Source: DAIOHQ01 sp036744635 | GTDB lineage: Bacteria; Planctomycetota; Phycisphaerae; Tepidisphaerales; Tepidisphaeraceae | Assembly (NCBI GenBank): GCA_036744635.1 | Contig: DAIOHQ010000060.1 | Coordinates: 1-21,295, forward strand | Direction: 5' to 3' | DNA length: 21,295 nucleotides | Shown here: piece by piece, positions 1 through 6,931 of the stretch | Numbering within the stretch: position 1 is the first letter of the stretch | Layout: the number at the start of each line of letters is the position of its first letter | Notes under the pieces: model-generated | Databases searched by the model: none | Told to the model about the DNA's origin: nothing | The model's input: only the letters and a program-made list of their open reading frames with translations | Position numbers and translations under genes: made by a program

Positions 1-38
1 CAGGGTGTACTCACCTGTCCGAATCCAGCCATATCTGC
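1..38. repeat. Partial palindromic repeat, copy A (cut by window edge)
   Basis: The segment starting GGGTGTACTCACC and ending near ATATC matches 18447-18480 in the same orientation with a few substitutions. It also pairs imperfectly with 50-75, which carries the opposite-strand version of the same sequence. It is probably one arm of an inverted pair of dispersed repeats continuing to the left of the window. Confidence 0.6.
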
Positions 39-46
39 AGCAACTG

Positions 47-119
47 TGGCCGGACTCGGATGGATGAGTACGTCCACCACTCCTCCGGCCACGGCAGACA
101 GGAATGTCTGCCCCACCAA
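47..119 (+). repeat. Dispersed hairpin repeat, copy B
   Basis: This copy contains a perfect 8-bp stem, GGCAGACA at 93-100 and TGTCTGCC at 105-112, closed by a GGAA loop, followed by CCACCAA. The reverse complement of 18403-18480 carries the same ordered blocks: TGAGTAC, then CCA, then GGCAGACAGGAATG, then CTGCCCCACCAA, with small differences in between. The stem has a GNRA-type loop, so an RNA structure is possible. A short reading frame across it (60-275) looks like a translation of the repeat rather than a gene. Confidence 0.7.
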
Positions 120-205
120 CTGAGTCCATCCACGGTCTGGCGACATCATGGTCCTTCTGTTACCTTCCGCTCGTCGCCGAAGCCGCCGGCATCGCTGCGC
201 GATCC

Positions 206-237
206 AACCCTTCCATCGTACTGCCGGCGCAAGGGTT
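206..237. repeat. Small inverted repeat
   Basis: AACCCTT at 206-212 pairs with AAGGGTT at 231-237 across an 18-nt loop. It lies in the non-coding stretch between repeat copy B and the MITE-like element. No T-run follows, so I do not call it a terminator. Nothing else recognisable lies between 120 and 249. Confidence 0.35.
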
Positions 238-257
238 CGGCAATAGTTAGGTTTCAC

Positions 258-388
258 GGCAATGGGTCAGTTTGAAATTTCCGGGTGCCACGGGTCGCGG
301 TACTCCGAGACCTGTGCCGCGCAGCGACGCAGTAAAGACACAGGTCTGCGAGTACACCGACCTGTGGCACCCAAACTGACCCACTACT
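258..388. mobile_element. MITE-like palindromic element with 8-bp target duplication
   Basis: This 131-bp segment is a long imperfect palindrome. Its outer arms are 261-273 (AATGGGTCAGTTT) and 373-385 (AAACTGACCCACT), 12 of 13 positions complementary. The inner arms are 283-316 and 339-372, 29 of 34 complementary, around a 22-nt loop. It is flanked by an exact direct repeat GGTTTCAC at 250-257 and 389-396, as expected of a target-site duplication. It carries no coding capacity of its own, so it would be non-autonomous. It ends 11 nt before the start codon of the membrane protein gene at 400. The transposase family is unknown to me. Confidence 0.55.
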
Positions 389-399
389 GGTTTCACAAA

Positions 400-1332
400 A
401 TGACCGAAGCAATGCTCCCTCCGGATGCGGCCGACCCGAAACCCGAAGAGTCGCTCTTCGCCCGCCGGCTGGCCCAGACGCTCTTCACCGTGGCGATGGT
501 GGCCTGCTTTGCGCTGTTCTGGTGGGCGGGGACGCTCTTCCGCATTCCCTATCACTATCGCTTCGAAGACAGCCTGCTGCAGCAGCCGATGTGGGTTGTC
601 AGTTTCCTGGTCATCGTCGTCGTTTACGTCGTCGCGACCGCCTTGGCGATGCTCATCACCGGCTCGATGCACTTCATCGCCGGTCTGCTGGCGGCGACGT
701 TGGGAATGACGGCACTGACCATGCGCGGCGGAGCGATGCGCTGCATTCTCTTCTACACGCAGGCGAGCGGCGGCTCGGTTTCCATATTTCTCAACCTCGC
801 GTTCGAGCTGATTCTGCTGGCGGCGCCGGTGGTGGCAGTCTGGCTGTATACGTTCTCGCTGCGCCACCGGACGCAGGCGGCCCTGGAGATTGATGAACCA
901 CCGAAAGAGCCGCTCATTCACGACCAGGCGGCGCAGCAGGCGCTGGCGCTGTTGGTTCAGGTGGTGATTATGGCGATCGCCCTAATGCTGCTGTGCGCTA
1001 CGGACGCGAAAAAGCAGGCGGTGATTTCGGTGGGCGTGGCCGCGTTCGCGGGAACGTCCATCGCCGAATATATGTTCCCCGCCGCACGCATGGGAAAATG
1101 GTACTGGCTGGGACCGATCGCGGTGGGAGTCGTCGGATATCTCTCCGCCTATTTCAACGCCGATGGCTGGCAAATCGCACGCCTGCACAATTTGCTCGCC
1201 CCGCTGGCCCGGCCAATCCCGATGGACTACGCCAGCGCCGGCCTGGCCGGTGCCCTCGCCGGACTATGGTCGGGCGACCGCGGCGCAAAGCTGGTCGGCT
1301 TGATAGTGCTGCGCTCCGGCCGATTCATGTAA
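400..1332 (+). CDS. Multi-pass integral membrane protein, unknown function
   Basis: This encodes about 310 residues from the ATG at 400. An upstream in-frame start at 262 lies inside the palindromic element and is rejected. A short acidic N-terminus (MTEAMLPPDAADPKPEES) is followed by about seven or eight hydrophobic segments, near residues 30-48, 64-86, 92-108, 127-150, 183-204, 212-228, 235-252 and 285-298. A hydrophilic loop near residues 155-180 separates two membrane halves. No transporter or enzyme motif was recognised. No Shine-Dalgarno is visible immediately upstream, because the MITE-like element ends 11 nt before the start; TAGG just left of the element may have been the original site. 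It is convergent with the gene at 1348-1914, with a 15-bp gap. The membrane location is well supported; the function is unknown. Confidence 0.75.
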   Translation: MTEAMLPPDAADPKPEESLFARRLAQTLFTVAMVACFALFWWAGTLFRIPYHYRFEDSLLQQPMWVVSFLVIVVVYVVATALAMLITGSMHFIAGLLAATLGMTALTMRGGAMRCILFYTQASGGSVSIFLNLAFELILLAAPVVAVWLYTFSLRHRTQAALEIDEPPKEPLIHDQAAQQALALLVQVVIMAIALMLLCATDAKKQAVISVGVAAFAGTSIAEYMFPAARMGKWYWLGPIAVGVVGYLSAYFNADGWQIARLHNLLAPLARPIPMDYASAGLAGALAGLWSGDRGAKLVGLIVLRSGRFM

Positions 1333-1347
1333 AGGCTCCCATCAACA

Positions 1348-1914
1348 TCACTTCGGAATCGGAATCACCGCGTTGGCATGGGCCGCGGCGAAGGATTTCA
1401 GCCAGGTCGCATTGGGATCCCAGAAGGTCCTGCCGTCTGTGTCGACAACATTGATCCCGCGCCGCCCGTGGTTGTGTAGCACTGCGTCATAGATCATTGG
1501 ATAGGCGATCTTCCCCCAGTCACTACCACGCGGCTGGCTGGACCAGTTTACGTAGAGATACCCGCCCCACACTCCTGATGGATCGGGGGTAGCGGCGGCG
1601 GGACATCTGATTACGGCATTGGAAAAACCTTGCGATGCGGCCAAAACCCCGAGCGTGGGTGGATATGATGATCGGTTCTCACTCTGGTATAGCAGGACCG
1701 TCTGACCTATAGCGCTTAGGCACTGCCTGCAATACTGCTCCTGCGCCGCACGCCGTACGAGGTAAAGGCTGATTACGGATGCGGGTACCCCCAGGAGCGC
1801 AATCGCCACAAGCACCACAGCCAGTCGTCTGCTGACGCGAAATCGCCGCTTGCTCTTTGGTTGATAGTCGAGAGCGAGTGGCGGCACAGGTGATCGCATC
1901 AGTTCTTCATCCAT
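1348..1914 (-). CDS. Membrane-anchored pseudopilin-like protein with H-x-DG motif
   Basis: This is about 188 residues from the ATG at 1914; a longer frame to 1986 would overlap the upstream gene and is rejected. A basic stretch (residues ~20-29) precedes one membrane helix near residues 31-52 (LAVVLVAIALLGVPASVISL), giving a cytoplasmic N-terminus and an external C-terminal domain. A CxxC pair (YCRQC) starts the outer domain, followed by 'AIGQTVLLYQSENRSSYPP', which resembles the segment after the helix in planctomycete DUF1559-type pseudopilins. Near the end, HGRRGINVVDTDGRTFW matches the H-x(9-10)-DG signature of those proteins. The usual N-terminal prepilin cleavage motif is not evident. 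It begins 16 nt after the DegT aminotransferase stop on the same strand, so they probably share a transcript. Function unknown. Confidence 0.65.
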   Translation of the reverse strand: MDEELMRSPVPPLALDYQPKSKRRFRVSRRLAVVLVAIALLGVPASVISLYLVRRAAQEQYCRQCLSAIGQTVLLYQSENRSSYPPTLGVLAASQGFSNAVIRCPAAATPDPSGVWGGYLYVNWSSQPRGSDWGKIAYPMIYDAVLHNHGRRGINVVDTDGRTFWDPNATWLKSFAAAHANAVIPIPK

Positions 1915-1930
1915 CTGCAATCGTCCCGCG

Positions 1931-3076
1931 TCAAAACCTTCCCTTGCGCGCAAGCAGCACCTTCTCCAGCGACTGCTCCAGCACATCGCAGACGTGATTC
2001 ACCTGGGCGCTGGTCATCCTGGTGAAAAACGGCAGCGCCAGCGTGCGGGCCGAGACGTATTCGCACACCGGAAATGCACCCGGCACATAGCCGAATTTCT
2101 CTGCGATATACGGCTGCAGGTGAATCGGCGGAAAGTAGTTGTTGCAGCCGATCATCTCGTGGCGCAGCTCTTTCATCACCTCATCGCGGTCCCCGGGCTC
2201 GAACAGGTCGTTGAGCCGCACGACGAAGACGAACCAGCTCATCAGCGTGTCCTCGGCGATGGTCGGCAAAATCAGGTAGCGGTTGGTCATCAGCCGCTCC
2301 ATGTAATGGTGGGCCACCCGCCGGCGGTTCTCCAGAATCTCTTCGAGCCGTTCGATCTGCGCCAGGCCCAGGGCCGCGTTGATCTCGCTCATGCGATAGT
2401 TGTATCCCAGCCGCTGATGCGCCAGCCAGCCCATCCCCTCGCGCCCCTGATTGCGCAGGGCGCGGCAGACGTTGGCGAAGGTGTCATCATTGGTGAGCAC
2501 CATTCCCCCTTCGCCGGTGGTGATCTGCTTGTTGGGGTAAAACGCAAAAGTCGAAGCCCGGCCAAACGATCCAATCGCCCGCTTGCCAAGCTTACCGCCG
2601 AATCCCTCGCAAGAATCTTCAATCAAAATCAGCTCGTGCTGCTGGGCGATCTGTTCCAGCTCGATCATTCCGCCGGGATGGCCGAAGGTTTCAACCGCCA
2701 CGATGGCGCGGGTCTTGGGAGTGATGGCGGCCTTGATTTTCGTCAGGTCGATGTTCAGCGTTTTCGGGTCGATATCGACGAAGACCGGCCTGGCGTTGAC
2801 GTACAGAATGCAGTTGGTGGAGGCGACGAAAGAAAACGGCGTGGTGATGACTTCATCGCCTTCGCCGATGTCCGCGGCGATCATGGCGCAATGCAGGCCG
2901 GCCGTGCCCGAAGAAACGCCGATGGCGTGGCGCCGGCCGGCGACTTTGGCGCAGGCCAGCTCGAATTCCTCGATCCGCGGTCCGATCGACAGCGTAGGAG
3001 TCTGCATGACGTCGACGACCGCGTCGATCTCGCGCTGGGTGATATCGGGCGATGACAGTGGGATGTGGTTGCGCAT
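1931..3076 (-). CDS. DegT/DnrJ/EryC1/StrS family PLP-dependent sugar aminotransferase
   Basis: This 381-residue protein fits the normal length of the family, which transfers an amino group from glutamate to keto-sugar nucleotides for surface polysaccharide or glycan synthesis in the cytoplasm. SSGTAGLH (55-62) is the phosphate-binding loop. EDSCEGFGG (153-161) contains the PLP-ring aspartate D154. FAFYPNKQITTGEGG contains the Schiff-base lysine K183. The ATG at 3076 was chosen because GGGAG lies 5-6 nt upstream and homology begins right after it; the longer frame to 3175 has no family similarity. It is divergent from the ABC exporter at 3254, which suits a polysaccharide or glycolipid assembly and export role. 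The exact sugar substrate cannot be told from sequence. Confidence 0.92.
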   Translation of the reverse strand: MRNHIPLSSPDITQREIDAVVDVMQTPTLSIGPRIEEFELACAKVAGRRHAIGVSSGTAGLHCAMIAADIGEGDEVITTPFSFVASTNCILYVNARPVFVDIDPKTLNIDLTKIKAAITPKTRAIVAVETFGHPGGMIELEQIAQQHELILIEDSCEGFGGKLGKRAIGSFGRASTFAFYPNKQITTGEGGMVLTNDDTFANVCRALRNQGREGMGWLAHQRLGYNYRMSEINAALGLAQIERLEEILENRRRVAHHYMERLMTNRYLILPTIAEDTLMSWFVFVVRLNDLFEPGDRDEVMKELRHEMIGCNNYFPPIHLQPYIAEKFGYVPGAFPVCEYVSARTLALPFFTRMTSAQVNHVCDVLEQSLEKVLLARKGRF

Positions 3077-3130
3077 TGATCTCCCGTGGGGCGCGGTGCA
3101 GTAAATTGCTCTCTCAATGGACCGTTTCCA

Positions 3131-3200
3131 GGCAGGAAAGGCTATACTCCTGCCCCGTGAACGTCCGATAACCAACTACAGAGTTGGCGCATTGTGCGCC
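3131..3200. promoter_or_regulatory. Divergent intergenic region with three small stems
   Basis: Between the divergent aminotransferase (start 3076) and ABC exporter (start 3254) lie three consecutive inverted repeats: GGCAGGA 3131-3137 with TCCTGCC 3148-3154; CCAACT 3172-3177 with AGTTGG 3182-3187; and GGCGCA 3186-3191 with TGCGCC 3195-3200. The second and third overlap and are therefore mutually exclusive as RNA stems. A TATACT at 3143-3148 could be a -10 element, but no matching -35 was found. Operator, leader structure or coincidence cannot be separated by eye. Confidence 0.3.
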
Positions 3201-3253
3201 CGGCCGCGGCGGATGGCTCAAAGACAGTGTATCGACGGAAGGGCAGTTTTTGC

Positions 3254-5410
3254 ATGAGCTCGGATGTTTTGCCCAAGAATAAGAAGCACGACGACTTCTG
3301 GCGGGCCTGCAAGTTCCTCTGGCCACACCGCAAGATCGTCTTCATTTCGGTCTTCTGCGCATTCTTCGTCGGCGCTGCCTTCACCGGCGGCCTGGGGACG
3401 ATGCTGCCGATTCTGCGCGTGCTGATAGACGGCGATACCGTCCCCAATTGGGTCAACCGCCAGATCGTCGAGAAACGCCTGGACATCAAGCTGGCCGAAG
3501 ATCCCAACCGGTTGATGGTCGTCAAAGTGCATCACGACGGCCCTGCCGCCGCCGCCGGACTGCGGGCGGGAGACGAAATCCGCGCCGCAGCGCTGGATGC
3601 CGGCGATCAGCCCACCACTTCCTCACTCGCGCTGCTCGGCGACCCCAATCGCTCCGGGACTGCCGAAATTCAGGTGACCGGCAAGCCGCCGCTGCGCGTG
3701 CAGCTTCCCCCGCTGCCGCGGCAATATGCCGTCGGCTGGCGCATCGCACAGAAAATTCCCACCGATCCCGTCTGGGCGATTGGCGTCATCTTGATTTTCA
3801 TCGTTCTGCTGGCGTGCATCGGCAACGTCTTCCGCTTCTTCCAGGAATATCTTTCCGACAAGGCCGCCATCATCACCGTCAACGACATTCGGCGCAAGCT
3901 CTACGACCACGTCCTGCACGTGCCGCTGGATTTTTTCGGCATGAAAGGCTCCAGCGACGTCACCAGCCGGCTGGTGCAGGATTCGCAAGGATTGGAAAAC
4001 GGCTTTAAGACGGTGCTTGGCCAGGCCATCCAGGAGCCGATCAAGGCGGCCATGGCGTTCGGCCTGGCGCTGTTCATAAGCTGGAAACTGACGTTGTTCA
4101 TCGTGCTGTTCGCGCCGCTGATGGTGGTGATCATCCGCAAGTTCGGCAAGAAGATGCGCCGGGCCAGCCGCAAGGCTTTGCAAAACTCATCATCCATGCT
4201 CGGGCAGATCGAAGGCACGCTCATCGGCATCCGCGTGGTGAAGTCGGCCGGCGCTGAGCGCTTCGAACGCCGCCGCTACACGAAAATCATGGATCGCCTG
4301 GTGGATGAGCAGCTTCACATGAGCCGCATCGACGCCTTCAGCACGCCCACCATGGAGACTCTCACGCTGCTGGTGGTGGGCGGTGTGCTGATCTTTGCAA
4401 CCTATCTCGTGTTGAAAGCCCCCGAGCCGCGCCTGAGCGTCAAAGATTTCTTCCTGGTGATGGCCTGCCTGATGGGCATCGGCGAGTCGCTGCGCCGGGT
4501 GGGCAAATTGAACAACGTGCTGAACAAAGCCAGCGCCGCCGCCGCGCGCATTTTCGAGACGCTGGATGTTCCCGTCGAGCGCCGCCGCGATTTGTCGCGG
4601 ACGACCAACGGCCTGCCGCACGCCGGCGTGCGCGAGGAAGAAGAGACGGTGAAGCTCCCGCCGCTGCAGCGGGAAATTCGCTTCGAGAACATCACCTTTT
4701 CCTACGCCAACTCCACGGCGCCGGCGCTGTCGGATGTCAGCCTCACCGTGCCCAAGGGGCAATCGGTGGCCATCGTCGGCCGCAACGGCTCGGGCAAGAC
4801 CACGCTCTTGGCGCTGCTGCCGCGCTTTTATGATCCCAAGGTCGGCCGCATCCTGATCGACGGCATCGACATCCGCCGCGCCACCCTGCGCTCGCTGCGC
4901 GGGCAGATCGGGATCGTCACGCAAGATTCGGTGATTTTCCCCGGCACGGTTGCGGAAAACATCGCCTATGGCATTCCCAACGCCGACCGCGACGCGGTGA
5001 TCGCGGCCGCCCGGCGCGCCTTCGCCCACGACTTCATCCTTGAGAAGCCGCGGCAATATGACACGATTCTCGGCGAGATGGGCGGCCAGCTTTCCGGCGG
5101 GCAAAAACAGCGCATCTGCATTGCCCGCGCCATCTTCCGCGCCAGCCCGATCCTGATCCTCGACGAGGCGACCAGCCAGGTGGATGCCGAAAGCGAACAT
5201 CTCATCCAGCAGGCCATCGAAAGCCTGATGCACGAGCGCACCACGTTTGTCATTGCCCATCGCTTCAGCACGATCCTCAGCGCCGACACGATCGTGGTCA
5301 TGGAGCGCGGCAGGATCGTCGGCCAGGGCCAGCACGATGAATTGTTGCGAAATTGCGAAACCTACCAGCAGCTCTACGAGCGCCAACTCATCGCCCCACC
5401 CGGGGCGTGA
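3254..5410 (+). CDS. ABC exporter (MsbA-like TMD-NBD fusion) with PDZ-like periplasmic insert
   Basis: This is 718 residues, longer than the usual 570-600 of MsbA-type half-transporters that export lipids, glycolipids or drugs across the inner membrane as homodimers. A first helix (about 29-56) is followed by a ~110-residue extra segment before the second helix (172-194). Within it, residues 86-150 read like a PDZ domain: RLMVVKVHHDGPAAAAGLRAGDEIRA has the typical GPAAxAGLxxGDxI pattern. The remaining helices lie at about 265-295 and 368-408. The nucleotide-binding domain has Walker A GRNGSGKTT (509-517), Q-loop Q557, signature LSGGQ (613-617), Walker B ILILDEAT (633-640) and H-loop H669, all intact. 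The ATG at 3254 was chosen over one at 3194, which would add an unconserved 20-residue tail. Divergence from a DegT aminotransferase suggests glycolipid or polysaccharide export (inference). Confidence 0.93.
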   Translation: MSSDVLPKNKKHDDFWRACKFLWPHRKIVFISVFCAFFVGAAFTGGLGTMLPILRVLIDGDTVPNWVNRQIVEKRLDIKLAEDPNRLMVVKVHHDGPAAAAGLRAGDEIRAAALDAGDQPTTSSLALLGDPNRSGTAEIQVTGKPPLRVQLPPLPRQYAVGWRIAQKIPTDPVWAIGVILIFIVLLACIGNVFRFFQEYLSDKAAIITVNDIRRKLYDHVLHVPLDFFGMKGSSDVTSRLVQDSQGLENGFKTVLGQAIQEPIKAAMAFGLALFISWKLTLFIVLFAPLMVVIIRKFGKKMRRASRKALQNSSSMLGQIEGTLIGIRVVKSAGAERFERRRYTKIMDRLVDEQLHMSRIDAFSTPTMETLTLLVVGGVLIFATYLVLKAPEPRLSVKDFFLVMACLMGIGESLRRVGKLNNVLNKASAAAARIFETLDVPVERRRDLSRTTNGLPHAGVREEEETVKLPPLQREIRFENITFSYANSTAPALSDVSLTVPKGQSVAIVGRNGSGKTTLLALLPRFYDPKVGRILIDGIDIRRATLRSLRGQIGIVTQDSVIFPGTVAENIAYGIPNADRDAVIAAARRAFAHDFILEKPRQYDTILGEMGGQLSGGQKQRICIARAIFRASPILILDEATSQVDAESEHLIQQAIESLMHERTTFVIAHRFSTILSADTIVVMERGRIVGQGQHDELLRNCETYQQLYERQLIAPPGA

Positions 5411-5421
5411 TTGCAATTCTT

Positions 5422-5487
5422 GTAGGGGCGGGGTTTCCCCGCCCTCCCCTGTCTGCCGGCAAAAGGGCGGGGAAACCCCGCCCCTAC
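5422..5487. repeat. 24-bp perfect inverted repeat between convergent genes
   Basis: The arm at 5422-5445 (starting GTAGGGGCGGGG) is perfectly complementary to 5464-5487, with an 18-nt loop. Each arm is itself nearly palindromic. The right arm contains the TAG stop of the MFS gene (5484-5486). A single-arm copy with one substitution occurs at 15341-15364. The position between two converging genes suggests a bidirectional transcription block, although no long T-run follows. Confidence 0.8.
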
Positions 5488-6734
5488 GAATCGCGGGCCA
5501 GGGCGGATGCGACGACCGACGCCACCAGCGACAGCAGGATCAATCCCGCCACGCCCAAAATGGGAAGGGATGGGGAATCCGGGGCGAGAATTCTTGCCGC
5601 TGCGCCGGCGCCGGGACCAAGGATGCAGCCCAGGCCGATCAGCGCTTCGTGGTAGCCGCCGTGTTCGGTCGAGCCTTCCGACAGCACCATTCCGAAATAG
5701 AGGCTGGCGGTATAGATCAATCCCATCGCAAATCCCAGGGCGATTTGCGCCGCGATCATAATGGTCAAATCGGCGGTGGCCGAGACACCGAAATATCGTG
5801 AAGCAGGAACGGTGATGGCCAGAAACGCCAGCAGCATAATCGCGGTTGCGGCCAGAAGGGCGCGCGGCCGGGTGTGCCACCACAGGCCCGACAGCAGCAG
5901 AAATGCGACAAATCGCGCCACCATCCACGTGCTGCCGACGAAGGTTTGCCCCGCTACATTGAGGTGTTGGATGACCGGGAGGGTCGGCATCATCGCGGCC
6001 AGGCTGTAGATCACGACGTAGGTGGCCGGCAGGGCGATGCGGCTGAGCCACAGCGCCAGCGTGCGAATGGCAAGAAGCTGCGGTTCGGGGTGCAATACTG
6101 GCACGTCTGAACTGGAAATCACCCGTGAATCGACTGGTCCCGCCCTTTGTGTGGCTAACGCCAGCGCAGAAAACGCATGGGCCGCGCACGGAATCGCGAA
6201 AATGCCCCAGGCAAAGCGGCTGATGATCGCCCCGCTGCAAGCCACGGCGATGGCGCCGGTGGCCGCCCATATGATGTTGTATAGACCCAGCCGGCGGGAA
6301 AGCGCCTGCGGGTCGAGGTTGGCCGAGAGCAGGCTTTCGAGAATCGGCCAGGTGATTCCGATCATCAGCGTATAGAACAGCAGGCATATCGCGATGGTGG
6401 GGGAATTGCAGAACACCAGCGGCAGCGCGATGATTGCCGCCATGGTAGCGAAGATAATCGCAAGAATGCGCTGCCGGCCGAGCTTCGCCAGCGGGTGGGC
6501 GGAGAGCGCGCCCACCACATATGACAACCCCTGCCCGGCCGAAAGCAGGAAATTCTGCTTGAGCGACCAGCCGAGAAGATGGGTGGTGTAGAAGAAAACC
6601 CCGATCTGCAGGAAATTGCCGCAAACCGAGCTGGCCGCCTCAATGACGAACAACCGTCCCGCCGGCACAGAGGCCGGAACCGCGCTTCCATAATCAAGGG
6701 AAATCGGTGTCGCCATGGCGCGAGCAAGCCTCAT
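5484..6734 (-). CDS. Major facilitator superfamily (MFS) transporter
   Basis: About 416 residues from the ATG at 6734. A GTG at 6749 extends the frame but lies in a repeat-like stretch, and another ATG at 6716 has a weak GAGG ahead of it, so the start is uncertain by a few codons. The protein is almost wholly hydrophobic, with about ten to twelve membrane segments in two halves divided by a hydrophilic loop near residues 195-220 (QRAGPVDSRVISSSDVPVLHPE). The fold resembles MFS exporters: GLSYVVGALSAHPLAKLGRQR in the first half corresponds to the conserved loop between helices 2 and 3. The substrate is unknown. It converges on the ABC exporter gene, and its stop codon lies in the 5422-5487 inverted repeat. 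Confidence 0.82.
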   Translation of the reverse strand: MRLARAMATPISLDYGSAVPASVPAGRLFVIEAASSVCGNFLQIGVFFYTTHLLGWSLKQNFLLSAGQGLSYVVGALSAHPLAKLGRQRILAIIFATMAAIIALPLVFCNSPTIAICLLFYTLMIGITWPILESLLSANLDPQALSRRLGLYNIIWAATGAIAVACSGAIISRFAWGIFAIPCAAHAFSALALATQRAGPVDSRVISSSDVPVLHPEPQLLAIRTLALWLSRIALPATYVVIYSLAAMMPTLPVIQHLNVAGQTFVGSTWMVARFVAFLLLSGLWWHTRPRALLAATAIMLLAFLAITVPASRYFGVSATADLTIMIAAQIALGFAMGLIYTASLYFGMVLSEGSTEHGGYHEALIGLGCILGPGAGAAARILAPDSPSLPILGVAGLILLSLVASVVASALARDS

Positions 6735-6744
6735 CAAATCCGTT

Positions 6745-6770
6745 TTCACCGCCGGGACGCAGAGAAAACC
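6745..6770. repeat. Short dispersed motif next to MFS start
   Basis: The stretch beginning TTCACCGCCGGGACGCAGAG resembles the sequence over the helicase stop codon (minus strand 16850-16819: TTCACCGTGGAGGCGCAAAG). Both look like the short TTCACCG...GACGC(A/G)GAG motif that recurs between genes in many bacteria. The similarity is visible by eye only. Confidence 0.35.
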
Positions 6771-6775
6771 ATTCA

Positions 6776-6843
6776 GAAACGTGAAACGTGAAACATGAAG
6801 AGAAAAAGCTCACCGCCTCTTCATGTTTCACGTTTCACGTTTC
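6776..6843. repeat. 27-bp perfect inverted repeat
   Basis: The arm 6776-6802 (internally repetitive GAAACGTGAAACGTGAAAC) pairs perfectly with 6817-6843 over a 14-nt loop. It lies upstream of the MFS gene and downstream of the beta-barrel gene, both on the minus strand. No T-run follows, and the arms hold two copies of an 8-nt GAAACGTG unit. It is probably a dispersed palindromic repeat rather than a classical terminator; a recombination or transcription-pausing role is possible. Confidence 0.8.
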
Positions 6844-6865
6844 ATCTCCCTCTGCTCTGAAATGC

Positions 6866-6899
6866 AAAAGGGCTGCTGGTTTTGTGAACCAGCAGCCCT
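6866..6899 (-). terminator. Rho-independent terminator of the beta-barrel gene
   Basis: On the minus strand a perfect 13-bp stem (AGGGCTGCTGGTT / AACCAGCAGCCCT, 6869-6881 and 6887-6899) with a 5-nt loop is followed directly by a short run of T. It begins 32 nt past the stop codon at 6932, the expected position. Confidence 0.85.
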
Positions 6900-6931
6900 G
6901 AGATTGCGAATCGGGGTCGGGGAACTGGTGA

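Noticed and set aside
1..119. CRISPR-like repeats at the window start
   Set aside because: The copies are inverted, diverged and unevenly spaced, with no regular spacers and no cas genes.
60..275. 71-codon frame at the window start
   Set aside because: It translates the hairpin repeat (GRQECLPHQ) and the adjacent inverted repeats; no conserved protein is evident.
4190..5416. 408-codon antisense frame over the ABC exporter NBD
   Set aside because: It is the shadow of a complete ATPase domain with all motifs intact.
6776..6843. 27-bp inverted repeat as the terminator of the beta-barrel gene
   Set aside because: No T-run follows, and a better terminator lies closer to the gene at 6866-6899.
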